From DASXAI01 sp963728985 (GTDB lineage Bacteria > Actinomycetota > Acidimicrobiia > Acidimicrobiales > Ilumatobacteraceae), in NCBI GenBank assembly GCA_963728985.1, contig CAVSME010000008.1, positions 310,001 through 374,000 on the forward strand: a stretch of 64,000 bases of DNA, read 5' to 3'. Every line of letters starts with the position of its first letter. Position 1 is the stretch's first letter. This document shows, in pieces, positions 8,676 to 18,078 of this stretch. The translations under genes and the position numbers were made by a program. The notes beneath the pieces are model-generated. The model ran no database searches, was not told the origin of the DNA, and was given only the letters and a program-made list of their open reading frames with translations.

Positions 8676-9757
8676 GTGGCCGTGCCGGTGTTGAGGGCAG
8701 CGGCGACGCGGTCGAGCTCGTCGACCGTGACAGGGCCGGCGACGACGTAGGCGACGCTGCCGACCTCGAAGGCCATGGCGTTCACCAGCGAGGTCGACAC
8801 GATGCGGGCCTTGCCGCCCCACGGCCGGTCGACGAGCGGGATCGTGCTGGGGATGGCCTGGCTGATCGCGAAGCCGGGCACGGCGACCACGCCGACGACG
8901 TCGAAGCCCGACCCGTAGGTGGCCACGGCGCCCGTCTGGCCGGTGCCCCGGACGAGCCCGGCCACCGCGTCGGGCAGCGTCACCGGCGAGGCCGACGCCA
9001 CCTGGCGCACGATGTCGGTCTGGGGCCGGCCGGTGCGCACGTTGTCGGGGCGGTGGAACGTGACGCGATCGCGACTAGGAGCGGACAGCGACACGTCGAG
9101 GAACTGCGTCTCGAAGCCGGCCGTGCTCGTCGAGCGGGGCACCACGCTCACCCGCAGCGCCACGCCCGTGTCCGGGTCGGCCCAGATGTCGGCGTGGCCG
9201 ATGGTGGACGCCGGTGACGCCGGCACGATCCGCACGCCGGGCACCGAGCGGCCCGCCACCCGCGTGGCGCCGACGGACTGCAGTTCGGCCGGATCGGCGG
9301 CCCGCAGCAGCCGAGCGGCCAGGGCCGGGGGCAGGACGTCGGCCGCCGTCGGCAGGCGCACGGCCTGCGTGCCGTCGACGCGCCGCACGCGGCGGGCCTC
9401 CGAGTCCCACGTCCACGTCCCGGACGCGTCGCCGTACACGTCGGTCTCACCGGTGTTGGTGAGGAGATCGACCCGCCAGGCCGTGGGTTCCAGCCACCAG
9501 ACCCGAACCTTGGTCACCGTCGAGAGGAGGCCGGCGGCGGCGTCGAGGTCGCCCAGCTCCGGGAGACCGAGCCGGCCCGAGGCCTCGGCGTAGCCGCTGT
9601 AGGGATGCGAGGATCCGAGCACGGCCGCGGCGAGGTCGGCCGGGGCCACATCCCGAGCGCGCGCCGGCACGGCGCCCACCACTGCCGGTATCGCCGCCAA
9701 GCAGACCACGCCTGCGAGGACGACGAACCAGCGCCACGATCTGCGCAGCCGCTTCAC
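8672..9757 (-). CDS. Exported LolA/RseB-like lipoprotein-sorting-fold protein
   Basis: A 361-residue protein with an N-terminal membrane/signal helix (RSWRWFVVLAGVVCLAAIP) and a large extracytoplasmic part like the LolA/MucB(RseB) half-barrel: KVRVWWLEPTAWRVDLLT, DASGTWTWDSEARRVRRV, and VRIVPASPASTIGHADIWAD. GTG 9757 is preferred because GGAGGG precedes it; GTG 9787 is in frame. It is coupled to the ABC genes by an ATGA overlap, suggesting it binds lipid or envelope material handled by that exporter. An anti-sigma-regulator-like role is possible. Confidence 0.7.
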   Translation of the reverse strand: MKRLRRSWRWFVVLAGVVCLAAIPAVVGAVPARARDVAPADLAAAVLGSSHPYSGYAEASGRLGLPELGDLDAAAGLLSTVTKVRVWWLEPTAWRVDLLTNTGETDVYGDASGTWTWDSEARRVRRVDGTQAVRLPTAADVLPPALAARLLRAADPAELQSVGATRVAGRSVPGVRIVPASPASTIGHADIWADPDTGVALRVSVVPRSTSTAGFETQFLDVSLSAPSRDRVTFHRPDNVRTGRPQTDIVRQVASASPVTLPDAVAGLVRGTGQTGAVATYGSGFDVVGVVAVPGFAISQAIPSTIPLVDRPWGGKARIVSTSLVNAMAFEVGSVAYVVAGPVTVDELDRVAAALNTGTAT

Positions 9758-9857
9758 CAGCCTGACCCTCCGCTCCCAGGCTGGCACGATCTCGCCCTGA
9801 TTCGTCGTCGGCCGCGCCCGGGCATCCACGAGCACCGGCCGTGCCGTACCATCCGCC

Positions 9858-10022
9858 ATGATCGCGTTCCTGGAAGGTCCCGAGCTCCTCATCGTCCTCG
9901 CCATCGTCGTGCTCGTGTTCGGCGCCAGCCAGCTCCCGAAGCTGGCCCGCTCACTCGGGCAGGCCCAGAAGGAGTTCAAAGCGGCGGTGAGCGACGAGGA
10001 GAGCCCACCCATCGAGAAGTAG
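9858..10022 (+). CDS. tatA: TatA/E-like Sec-independent translocase subunit
   Basis: A 54-residue gene too short for most ORF callers. It has a short N-terminus, a single hydrophobic helix (LLIVLAIVVLVFG), the hinge FGASQLPKLARSLG that matches the TatA FGxxxLPxLxRxxG pattern, and an acidic, Lys-rich amphipathic tail. Tat signals are evident in the two ferritin-like proteins nearby, consistent with a Tat system in this organism. It is transcribed divergently from the LolA-like gene, with a 100-base gap. Confidence 0.88.
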   Translation: MIAFLEGPELLIVLAIVVLVFGASQLPKLARSLGQAQKEFKAAVSDEESPPIEK

Positions 10023-10113
10023 CGGTACCGACCGACCGCTACGGCGACCGGCGCCACGGCCACCGAGACCGTCGACGGCCGGGCGCCGGGGGTCGCGGGT
10101 CGCCCCCAGCGAC

Positions 10114-10177
10114 TTTGGGTGCGGATTGGCTCATGGGTGCGAGATGACGCACCCAGCGGGTCGTTTCGCACCCAATG
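10114..10177. repeat. Intergenic hairpin repeat, family B copy 1
   Basis: Located between the convergent tatA-like and DUF445 genes. Two TGGGTGCG units face two CGCACCCA units, so nested hairpins can form; the central one is GGGTGCG-AGATGA-CGCACCC. A related element lies at 58991-59054, sharing TTTGGGTGC at the left end and TTCGCACCCAA at the right end, again between convergent genes. A bidirectional terminator is the simplest reading. Confidence 0.6.
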
Positions 10178-10195
10178 AGCGAGGGCCCCGCAGAG

Positions 10196-11482
10196 CTACA
10201 GCAGCGTGCCCACCAGGTAGATCAGCAGGCCGGCGAGGCCGCCGACCACCGTGCCGTTGATGCGGATGAACTGCAGATCCCGGCCGACGACCAGCTCCAG
10301 GCGGTCGGCGGTGTCGGCCGGGTCCCACCGCTCGACGGTGGCGGCGATGTGGTCAGCGGCGTTCTCCCGGTACTGGCTGACGATGGCGGCCACGGCGTCG
10401 ACCAGCCAGCCATCGACGGTGGCCTGCAACGGCGGATCGTCGCGCAGGCGGGTCCCGGCACCCACGAGCGCGGCCTCGAACCGGGACCGCAGGACGGAAT
10501 CCGGCTGGCGAGCGGAGCGCAGCAGGTAGTCCCGCACGTCCGACCACACCGAGCCGGCCCAGACCTGCACGTCGGGATGGTCGAGCAGCTGCTCCTTGCG
10601 GGCCTCGACCCGGGCCGCCAGCACGGGATCGACGCGGAGCCGGGCGACGAGCTCGACCAGGCGGGCGTCGATGTCCCGGCGCAGCTCGTGGTCGGGATCG
10701 GCGGCCACATCGGCCACGAGGCGCTGGGCGCTGCCGAAGATCTTGGCGAAGATGCGCTCGTCGATGGCGCCCGGCAGCCACCAGGGGGACTCGGTGCGCA
10801 GCCGCTGGTACAGGGCGTCCCGGTTGGCGTCGAGGTAGTCGTCGGCCCGCGCCAGGACGGCGTCCACGACCAGGTGGTGATGGCCCTCCGCGATGGCGAC
10901 CTCCAGGCCCCGGGCCAGCAGCGGCGCCGCCGGCGTGGCCCGGATGCGCTCCACGATGGCCTGGCGCACGGCGGCGGACACCTCGTCGTCGTCGAGCACG
11001 TCGGGCAGGCCGGCCACCATCGACGCCACCGTCTCGGTCGCTCGGCCGGCGTTGGCCGGGTCGGCCAGCCACGCACCCGCTCGGCGGGCCGGCGCCGCCT
11101 CCCGCAGCCGCTCGGCCACGAGCGCCGGCGACAGGAAGTTCTGCTCCACGAACAGGCCGAGGGAGCGGCCGATGCGGTCCTTGTTGGCCGGGATGATCGC
11201 CGTGTGCGGGATCGGGATGCCGAGGGGATGGCGGAAGAGCGCGGTGACGGCGAACCAGTCGGCCAGCGCGCCCACCATGGCCGCTTCGGCCGTGGCCCGG
11301 ATCGGGGCCAACCAGCCGAAGTCGTCCTCCAGGGTCCGAGTCACGAGGAAGACCACCGCCGCCCCGGCGAGCAGGGCAGCTGCGAAGACCTTCATGCGGC
11401 GGAGGTCGGCCCGCCGCTGCGGCTCGTCGCTGATCGGGGGCGGCCGCTCGGGCACGGGCGGGGCAAGCGGAGCGGTGCGCAC
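10196..11482 (-). CDS. DUF445 family membrane protein
   Basis: Matches the DUF445 pattern: an N-terminal DLRRMKVFAAALLAGAAVVFLVT helix, then AEAAMVGALADWFAVTALFRHPLG, IPHTAIIPANKDRIGRSLG, a long helical periplasmic or cytosolic middle, and a terminal helix GTVVGGLAGLLIYLVGTLL. The family is unstudied but often placed in envelope processes. Start is uncertain: GTG 11482 (428 residues), GTG 11491 or Met 11395 are possible; the longer open frame to 11599 would overlap treY. It is divergent from treY. Confidence 0.85.
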   Translation of the reverse strand: MRTAPLAPPVPERPPPISDEPQRRADLRRMKVFAAALLAGAAVVFLVTRTLEDDFGWLAPIRATAEAAMVGALADWFAVTALFRHPLGIPIPHTAIIPANKDRIGRSLGLFVEQNFLSPALVAERLREAAPARRAGAWLADPANAGRATETVASMVAGLPDVLDDDEVSAAVRQAIVERIRATPAAPLLARGLEVAIAEGHHHLVVDAVLARADDYLDANRDALYQRLRTESPWWLPGAIDERIFAKIFGSAQRLVADVAADPDHELRRDIDARLVELVARLRVDPVLAARVEARKEQLLDHPDVQVWAGSVWSDVRDYLLRSARQPDSVLRSRFEAALVGAGTRLRDDPPLQATVDGWLVDAVAAIVSQYRENAADHIAATVERWDPADTADRLELVVGRDLQFIRINGTVVGGLAGLLIYLVGTLL

Positions 11483-11567
11483 CGCCAGCACGGTAGACAA
11501 GGCACCGTGCGCAGCGAGGCCGCCGGTGACCGTGGCTAGCGCGGCGCAACCCTGGGTAGCGTCCCCT

Positions 11568-14219
11568 GTGCTCCCGCCTGGCGCGCCGATCCGCGCCACC
11601 TACCGCGTCCAGCTCCACGCCGGCTTCACGTTCGACGATGCCGCCGCCATCGCTGCGTACCTGGCCGACCTCGGCGTGAGCCACCTCTACACGTCGCCGA
11701 TCCTGCAGGCGGCGCCGGGCAGCACCCACGGCTACGACGTGGTCGACCACACCCGTCTCAACGTCGAGCTCGGGGGCGCCGACGGCTACGACCGCCTGCT
11801 CGCCGTCCTGGCCGGCCACGGACTCGGCCACGTCCTCGACATCGTGCCCAACCACATGGCCATCGCCGGCCGGGCCAACGTGTGGTGGTGGGACGTGCTG
11901 GAGAACGGCCCCGCCAGCGTCCACGCCCATGCGTTCGACATCGACTGGTCCGGCGCCGACGCCCGGTCCGAGTCCCGGGTGCTGGTGCCGGTGCTGGCCG
12001 ACCAGATCGGTCGGGTGCTGGAGGCCGGCGAGCTGGCGCTGGTCCGTGACGGCGGGTCGTTCACCGTGCGCTACTTCGACCACGAGCTCCCCGTCTCCCC
12101 CCGGTCGCTCGACGAGCTGCTGGCGGCGGCCGCCGAGGCGGCGGGCTCCGACGAGCTGGCCAGCATCGCCGCCGCCTTCGGCCACCTGCCGCACGCCACG
12201 AACACCGATCCGGCGTCGGTCGTCGAGCGCCACCGCGACAAGGAGCTGCTGCGGGAGCGCCTGGCCGCGCTGGTCGCCCACGACGCGCCGGCGGCGGCCG
12301 CCATCGACGCGCAGATCGCGGCCATCAACGCCGACCCCGACGCGCTCGACACCTTGCTGCTCCGGCAGAACTTCCGCCTGGCGTCGTGGCGCACGGCCAG
12401 CGAGGAGCTCGACTACCGCCGGTTCTTCAACATCGAGACGCTGGTCGGGCTCCGGGTCGAGGACCCCTCGGTGTTCACGCCGTCCCACGCGCTGATCGCC
12501 GAGCTGGTCGACCGGGGGGCGGTGCAGGAGCTGCGCGTCGATCACATCGATGGCCTCCGTGACCCGGCCGAATACCTCGAGCGGCTGGCGCAGCTCGTCA
12601 GCGGCGCTCCCGTGGTGGTGGAGAAGATCCTCGAGGGCGACGAGGAGCTCCCGCCGTGGCCGGTGGCCGGCACCACCGGCTACGAGTTCGCGAAGCGGGT
12701 GGACGGCCTGCTCGTCGATCCCGACGCCGAGGCGGCGGTGACGGCCGCGTACACGGCGTTCGTGGGCGACGATCGGGCCTACGACGACGTCGTCGCCGAA
12801 GCCAAGCAGCAGATCATGCGGGAGGAGCTGCGGGCCGAGGTGGAGCGGATCACCGGCCGGCTCGCGGCGATCTGCCAGCACCACCGGCGCCATCGCGATC
12901 ACACCCGCCACGAGCTGCGCGAGGCGGTGCGGGCCACCCTCGCCGCATTCGGCGTCTACCGCACCTACGTGCGCCCCGGGTGCGCGACGTCCGGCGCCGA
13001 CCGGGCCCACATCGCCGACGCCGCCAAGCAGGTGGCCGCGTCCCGGCCCGACGTAGAGGGCGAACTGCTCACCTTCCTCGCCCGGATCCTCGCCGGCGAC
13101 GGGGCCGACGACGAGGAGCTCGAACTGGCCGTGCACTTCCAGCAGGTGAGCGCGCCGGTCATGGCCAAGGGCGTGGAGGACACCGCCTTCTACCGCTACC
13201 AGCGGCTGATCTCGCTCAACGAGGTCGGCGGTGATCCCGGCACCTTCGGGACGACGGTGGCCGACTTCCACCACGCCAACGAGCGGGCGGCGGCGCACCA
13301 CCAGCGCGCCATGCTGACGCTGTCGACGCACGACACCAAGCGCAGCAACGACGTGCGCGCCCGCATCCACCTCCTCTCGGAGCTGGCCGCGCCGTGGGCC
13401 GCCGCGGTGGACGAGTGGCACGAGCTGACGACGGCGTACCGCCAGCCGGCCGGGCCCGATCGCTCCACCGAACTGCTCCTGTACCAGACGCTGGTCGGGG
13501 CGTGGCCGATCACCCGCGAGCGCCTCGTGGCCTTCGCCCAGAAGGCCATCAAGGAGGCCAAGGTCCACACGTCGTGGACGAGCCCCGACCTCGCCTTCGA
13601 CGACGCCGTGCGGGCCTTCGTGGAAGGGCTGCTCGGCGACGACGCCATGGTGACGGCGATCGAGCAGTTCCTGGCCGAGCACCAGATCGTCGAACGGGGC
13701 CGCACCAACTCGCTGGCGCAGACGGCGCTGCTGCTCACCAGCCCGGGGGTGCCCGACGTGTACCAGGGCACCGACGGCTGGGACCTCAGCCTCGTGGATC
13801 CCGACAACCGCCGGCCGGTCGACTACGACGGGCGCCGCCGCACCCTGGCCGCCCTCACCACCGTCGCCGATGCCCTCGAACGAGCCGACGACGGCGGGCC
13901 GAAGCTGTGGCTCATCCGCCAGGTGCTGGCCGACCGCCGCCAGCGCCCGGGCGCCTATGACGGCGCGCCCTACCGGCCGCTGGTCGCGCAGGGCCCGAAG
14001 GCCCGCCACGCCGTGGCCTACGAACGCCGCGACACGGTCGTGGTCGTGCCCCGGCTGGTGGTCGGGCTGGCGGGGGGCTGGGACGGCACCACCGTCGAGC
14101 TCCCCGCCGGCGACTGGCGGGACGTGATCACCGGCGCCGTCGTGGCGGGCGGCGCCGCCGTCGCGGTCGCCGACCTGCTGACCGGCTTCCCGGTCGCCGT
14201 GCTGGCCCGGTCGGGCTGA
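11568..14219 (+). CDS. treY: Maltooligosyl trehalose synthase TreY
   Basis: GH13-family enzyme that converts the reducing-end alpha-1,4 link of maltooligosaccharides to an alpha-1,1 (trehalose) link. The N-terminus is characteristic (ATYRVQLHAGFTFDDAA, YLADLGVSHLYTSPIL, PGSTHGYDVVDHTRLN), followed by VLDIVPNHMA, the catalytic region LRVDHIDGLRDP, and the TreY-specific LTLSTHDTKRSNDVRAR and PGVPDVYQGTD blocks. The GTG at 11568 gives 883 residues, normal for the family is about 700-900. The stop overlaps the treZ start by one base (TGATG). Confidence 0.95.
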   Translation: MLPPGAPIRATYRVQLHAGFTFDDAAAIAAYLADLGVSHLYTSPILQAAPGSTHGYDVVDHTRLNVELGGADGYDRLLAVLAGHGLGHVLDIVPNHMAIAGRANVWWWDVLENGPASVHAHAFDIDWSGADARSESRVLVPVLADQIGRVLEAGELALVRDGGSFTVRYFDHELPVSPRSLDELLAAAAEAAGSDELASIAAAFGHLPHATNTDPASVVERHRDKELLRERLAALVAHDAPAAAAIDAQIAAINADPDALDTLLLRQNFRLASWRTASEELDYRRFFNIETLVGLRVEDPSVFTPSHALIAELVDRGAVQELRVDHIDGLRDPAEYLERLAQLVSGAPVVVEKILEGDEELPPWPVAGTTGYEFAKRVDGLLVDPDAEAAVTAAYTAFVGDDRAYDDVVAEAKQQIMREELRAEVERITGRLAAICQHHRRHRDHTRHELREAVRATLAAFGVYRTYVRPGCATSGADRAHIADAAKQVAASRPDVEGELLTFLARILAGDGADDEELELAVHFQQVSAPVMAKGVEDTAFYRYQRLISLNEVGGDPGTFGTTVADFHHANERAAAHHQRAMLTLSTHDTKRSNDVRARIHLLSELAAPWAAAVDEWHELTTAYRQPAGPDRSTELLLYQTLVGAWPITRERLVAFAQKAIKEAKVHTSWTSPDLAFDDAVRAFVEGLLGDDAMVTAIEQFLAEHQIVERGRTNSLAQTALLLTSPGVPDVYQGTDGWDLSLVDPDNRRPVDYDGRRRTLAALTTVADALERADDGGPKLWLIRQVLADRRQRPGAYDGAPYRPLVAQGPKARHAVAYERRDTVVVVPRLVVGLAGGWDGTTVELPAGDWRDVITGAVVAGGAAVAVADLLTGFPVAVLARSG

Positions 14220-15952
14220 TGGCGTCGTTCTCGGTGTGGGCGCCGGGGGCGGGCGCCGTCGACGTCGTGGTCGACGGCACGAGCGCGGCCATGGCGCGCC
14301 AGCCGGGCGGCTGGTGGGCGACGGCGGTGGCAGCGGCCGGCCCCGACAGCCGCTACGGCTTCTCGATCGACGGCGGGCCGATCCGCCCCGACCCGCGCTC
14401 GGCCTGGCAACCCGACGGCGTCCACGGCCTGTCCGCCGTCGTCGACCACGAGGCCTTCGCGTGGACCGACCGGTCGTGGCGGGGCGTGGCCTTACCGGGC
14501 AGCGTGCTCTACGAGCTCCACGTCGGGACGTTCTCGGCCGCCGGCACCTTCGACGGCGTGCTCGAGCACCTCGACCACCTCGTCGACCTCGGCATCGACG
14601 CCATCGAGCTGCTCCCGGTGGCCCAGTTCTCGGGCGATCGAGGCTGGGGCTACGACGGCGTCGACCTCTTCGCCCCGCACCACGCCTACGGCGGGCCCGA
14701 CGGCCTGAAAAGGTTGGTCGATGCCTGCCACGACGCCGGCATCGGTGTGGTGTTCGACGTCGTCTACAACCATCTCGGCCCGGCGGGCAACTACCTCGGC
14801 CAGTTCGGCCCGTACTTCACCGACCGCCACCAGACCGGCTGGGGTGACGCCGTGAACATGGACGGGCCCGGAAGCGACGAGGTCCGCCGCTTCGTCGTCG
14901 ACAACGCCCTCATGTGGCTGCGCGACTACCACGGCGACGGGCTGCGCCTCGACGCCGTCCACGCCATCGTCGACACGTCGGCCCGCCACATCCTCGAGCA
15001 GATGGCCACCGAGGTCGACACCCTGGCCGCCCATGTGCGCAAGCCGCTGTTCCTGATCGCCGAGAGCGACCGCAACGACCCGGCTCTCGTGCGGCCCCGC
15101 GCCGCCGGCGGTTACGGGCTGGCGGCGGCGTGGGCGGACGAGTGGCACCACGGCCTCCACACCGTGCTCACCGGCGAGGGCGACGGCTACTACGAGGACT
15201 TCGGCAGCCGGGCGGCCCTGGCCAAGGCGCTGCGCCAGGCGTGGGTGCACGACGGCACCTACTCCCCCCATCGGGGCCGGGTACACGGCCGGCCGGTCAC
15301 CGGCCTGAGCGGCGATCGCTTCGTCATCGCCACCCAGACGCATGATCAGGTCGGCAACCGGGCGACGGGCGAGCGCCTGGCCGCCCTCGTCCCCGAGGGG
15401 CAGCTGAAGGTGGCCGCCGCCCTGCTGCTCACCGCCCCGTTCGTGCCGATGCTGTTCATGGGTGAGGAGTGGGCGGCCAGCACGCCGTTCCAGTACTTCA
15501 CCGACCACGAGGATCCCGAGCTCGGCCGGGCGGTGACCGAGGGCCGCCGCCGGGAGTTCGCGGCGTTCGGCTGGGACCCGGCCGGGGTGCCCGACCCGCA
15601 GGCGCTCGAGACCTTCACCCGCTCCACGCTGTGCTGGGCCGAGCGCCACGCCGGCGCCCACGGCCGGGTGCTCGACTGGTACCGGGAGCTCCTGGCGCTG
15701 CGGCGGCGCACTCCTGCGTTGGCCGACCGTGACCTGGGCACGGTGGCCACGGTGGCCGACGAGGCCACGGGTGTCGTCGTGGTCCAGCGGGGTGAGACGA
15801 TCATGATCGTGGCCAATCTGGGTACGACCGAGGCGCGGTGGCCGATCGGCGACCGCCAGCTCGCCCTCGCCTCTGACCAGGCCATCCGGCTCGGTCAGGG
15901 GTGCGTGCTACTGCCCGTCGATACGGTGGCCATCCTCACCGAGCCCCGCTAG
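14219..15952 (+). CDS. treZ: Maltooligosyl trehalose trehalohydrolase TreZ
   Basis: GH13 enzyme that releases trehalose from the maltooligosyl trehalose made by TreY. An N-terminal beta domain (FSVWAPGAGAVDVVVDG) precedes the barrel: LYELHVGTFS, AIELLPVAQFSGDRGWGYDG, VVFDVVYNHLGPAGNYL, catalytic Asp in GLRLDAVHAIVD, catalytic Glu in LFLIAESDRND, and TQTHDQVGNRATGERL. The 577-residue length is typical. It is directly coupled to treY and 14 bases before treX, so all three trehalose-from-glycogen enzymes are probably made together. Confidence 0.95.
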   Translation: MASFSVWAPGAGAVDVVVDGTSAAMARQPGGWWATAVAAAGPDSRYGFSIDGGPIRPDPRSAWQPDGVHGLSAVVDHEAFAWTDRSWRGVALPGSVLYELHVGTFSAAGTFDGVLEHLDHLVDLGIDAIELLPVAQFSGDRGWGYDGVDLFAPHHAYGGPDGLKRLVDACHDAGIGVVFDVVYNHLGPAGNYLGQFGPYFTDRHQTGWGDAVNMDGPGSDEVRRFVVDNALMWLRDYHGDGLRLDAVHAIVDTSARHILEQMATEVDTLAAHVRKPLFLIAESDRNDPALVRPRAAGGYGLAAAWADEWHHGLHTVLTGEGDGYYEDFGSRAALAKALRQAWVHDGTYSPHRGRVHGRPVTGLSGDRFVIATQTHDQVGNRATGERLAALVPEGQLKVAAALLLTAPFVPMLFMGEEWAASTPFQYFTDHEDPELGRAVTEGRRREFAAFGWDPAGVPDPQALETFTRSTLCWAERHAGAHGRVLDWYRELLALRRRTPALADRDLGTVATVADEATGVVVVQRGETIMIVANLGTTEARWPIGDRQLALASDQAIRLGQGCVLLPVDTVAILTEPR

Positions 15953-15966
15953 GAGACCTTCCGCCC

Positions 15967-18078
15967 ATGGAGCTGCCCCGGATCTGGCCTGGCAAGCCCT
16001 ACCCCCTCGGCGCCACCTTCGACGGCGTGGGGACGAACTTCAGCGTGTTCAGCGAACCGGCCGAGCGGGTCGAGCTGTGCCTGTTCGACGCTGACGGCGC
16101 GGAGGAGCGCATTGACCTGCCGGAGACGACGGCGTTCTGCTGGCACGGCTACCTGCCCGACGTCGGTCGCGGCCAACGCTACGGGTACCGGGTCCACGGT
16201 CCATGGGACCCGGCCAACGGGCTGCGGTGCAACCCGGCCAAGCTCCTCATCGACCCATACGCCAAGGCCGTCGAGGGAGAGGTGCGCTGGGACGAGGCTG
16301 TCTTCGCCCACACCCACGCCGACCCGACCGTCCGCAACGACGCCGACAGCGCACCGCACATGCCCAAATCGGTCGTGATCAGCCCGTTCTTCGACTGGGA
16401 GAACGACCGACCCTTGCGGGTGCCGGTCGAGGAATCGGTGATCTACGAGGTCCACGTCAAGGGGGCCACCGCCCGCCATCCCGAGATCGAAGACGAATTG
16501 CGGGGCCGCTACGGCGGGCTCGCCCATCCTGCCTTCATGGAGCACCTCCACCGGCTCGGCGTCACCACCGTGGAACTGCTGCCCGTCCACCAGTTCATCC
16601 ACGACAGCCATCTGGTGGAGCAGGGTCTGCGCAACTACTGGGGCTACAACTCGATCGGCTTCCTGGCGCCCCACAACGACTACGCCCGCCGCCAGACGGG
16701 CGAGCAGGTGCAGGAGTTCCGCCAGATGGTGAAGGACCTCCACACCGCCGGCTTCGAGGTGATCCTCGACGTCGTCTACAACCACACGGCGGAGGGCAAT
16801 CACCTCGGCCCCACGCTGTCGATGAAGGGGTTCGACAACGCCGCCTACTACCGCCTGGTCGACGGCGACGAGTTCCACTACTTCGACTACACGGGCACCG
16901 GCAACACCCTCAACATGCGCCACCCGCACACGCTGCAGTTGGTGATGGACAGCCTCCGGTACTGGGTCACCGAGATGCACGTGGACGGCTTCCGCTTCGA
17001 CCTCGCGTCCACGTTGGCGCGCGGGCTGCACGCCGTCGACCGCCTGTCGGCCTTCTTCGATCTCGTGCAGCAGGACCCCGTGGTGAGCCAGGTGAAGCTC
17101 ATCGCCGAGCCGTGGGACGTGGGCGAGGGCGGCTACCAGGTGGGCAACTTCCCGGCCCAGTGGGAGGAGTGGAACGGGAAGTACCGCGACTGCGTGCGCG
17201 ACTTCTGGCGGGGCCAGGAGCAAGGGCTGGGCGAGTTCGCCAACCGGTTCACCGGCTCGTCCGACCTCTACCAGGAGGACGGTCGCCGGCCCTTCGCCAG
17301 CGTGAACTTCGTGACCGCCCACGACGGCTTCACCCTGAGCGACCTCGTGTCGTACAACGACAAGCACAACGAGGCCAACGGCGAGGACAACAACGACGGC
17401 ACCACCGACAACCGCTCGTGGAACTGCGGCGTCGAGGGCCCGACCGACGACGAGGCCGTGATCGCGCTCCGGGCGCAGCAGCGGCGGAACCTGATGTTCA
17501 CGCTGCTCACGTCACAGGGCATCCCGATGCTCCTCGGCGGTGACGAGGTGGGCCGGACCCAGGGCGGCAACAACAACGCGTACTGCCAGGACAACGAGAT
17601 CTCGTGGTTCGACTGGGAGCACGTCGACCACGACATGGCGGCGTTCACCTCGCGACTCGTCGCCCTGCGCCTGGGGCACCCCGTGCTGCACCGGCGCGAC
17701 TTCTTCCACGGCCGGCCCATCCACGGTCAGGACGTGGCCGACGTCAACTGGTTCAACATCTCCGGCGAGGAGATGACCGATGAGGAGTGGAGCGAGGGCC
17801 ACGCCAAGTCCCTCATGGTCTTCCTCAACGGCGCGGGCATCCCGTACATGGGCCAGCGCGGTGAGCCGGTGCGCGACGACTCGATGCTCCTGCTGTTCAA
17901 CGCCTATCACGAGCCACTGCCGTTCACGCTCCCCGGGCTCGAGTTCGGCGAGTCGTGGGAAGTGCACGTCGACACGGCGATGTGGGAGGTCCCGGAGCCG
18001 AGCCCCGTCGCCGCGGCGAAGACCACCGTCGAGGTGGCGGGCCGCACTGCGCAGCTGCTCATACGCGTCGTGTCGTGA
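15967..18078 (+). CDS. treX: Glycogen debranching enzyme TreX/GlgX
   Basis: Isoamylase-type GH13 enzyme that removes alpha-1,6 branches and supplies linear maltodextrins to TreY. Features: WPGKPYPLGATFDGVGTNFS at the start (CBM48-like domain), IYEVHVKGAT, LLPVHQF, RNYWGYNSIGFLAPHNDYA, VVYNHTAEGN, catalytic Asp in DGFRFDLAS, catalytic Glu in LIAEPWDVGEGGYQVGNFP, and VTAHDGFTLSDLVSYN. ATG 15967 follows an AGGAGACC ribosome-binding site; 703 residues is normal. Overlaps the following phosphotransferase gene by four bases. Confidence 0.94.
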   Translation: MELPRIWPGKPYPLGATFDGVGTNFSVFSEPAERVELCLFDADGAEERIDLPETTAFCWHGYLPDVGRGQRYGYRVHGPWDPANGLRCNPAKLLIDPYAKAVEGEVRWDEAVFAHTHADPTVRNDADSAPHMPKSVVISPFFDWENDRPLRVPVEESVIYEVHVKGATARHPEIEDELRGRYGGLAHPAFMEHLHRLGVTTVELLPVHQFIHDSHLVEQGLRNYWGYNSIGFLAPHNDYARRQTGEQVQEFRQMVKDLHTAGFEVILDVVYNHTAEGNHLGPTLSMKGFDNAAYYRLVDGDEFHYFDYTGTGNTLNMRHPHTLQLVMDSLRYWVTEMHVDGFRFDLASTLARGLHAVDRLSAFFDLVQQDPVVSQVKLIAEPWDVGEGGYQVGNFPAQWEEWNGKYRDCVRDFWRGQEQGLGEFANRFTGSSDLYQEDGRRPFASVNFVTAHDGFTLSDLVSYNDKHNEANGEDNNDGTTDNRSWNCGVEGPTDDEAVIALRAQQRRNLMFTLLTSQGIPMLLGGDEVGRTQGGNNNAYCQDNEISWFDWEHVDHDMAAFTSRLVALRLGHPVLHRRDFFHGRPIHGQDVADVNWFNISGEEMTDEEWSEGHAKSLMVFLNGAGIPYMGQRGEPVRDDSMLLLFNAYHEPLPFTLPGLEFGESWEVHVDTAMWEVPEPSPVAAAKTTVEVAGRTAQLLIRVVS

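Noticed and set aside
10353..14009. 1218-codon open frame on the minus strand opposite treY and into DUF445
   Set aside because: Runs antisense to a clearly conserved enzyme; the length is an effect of high GC content. It has no domain-like motifs beyond the shadow composition.
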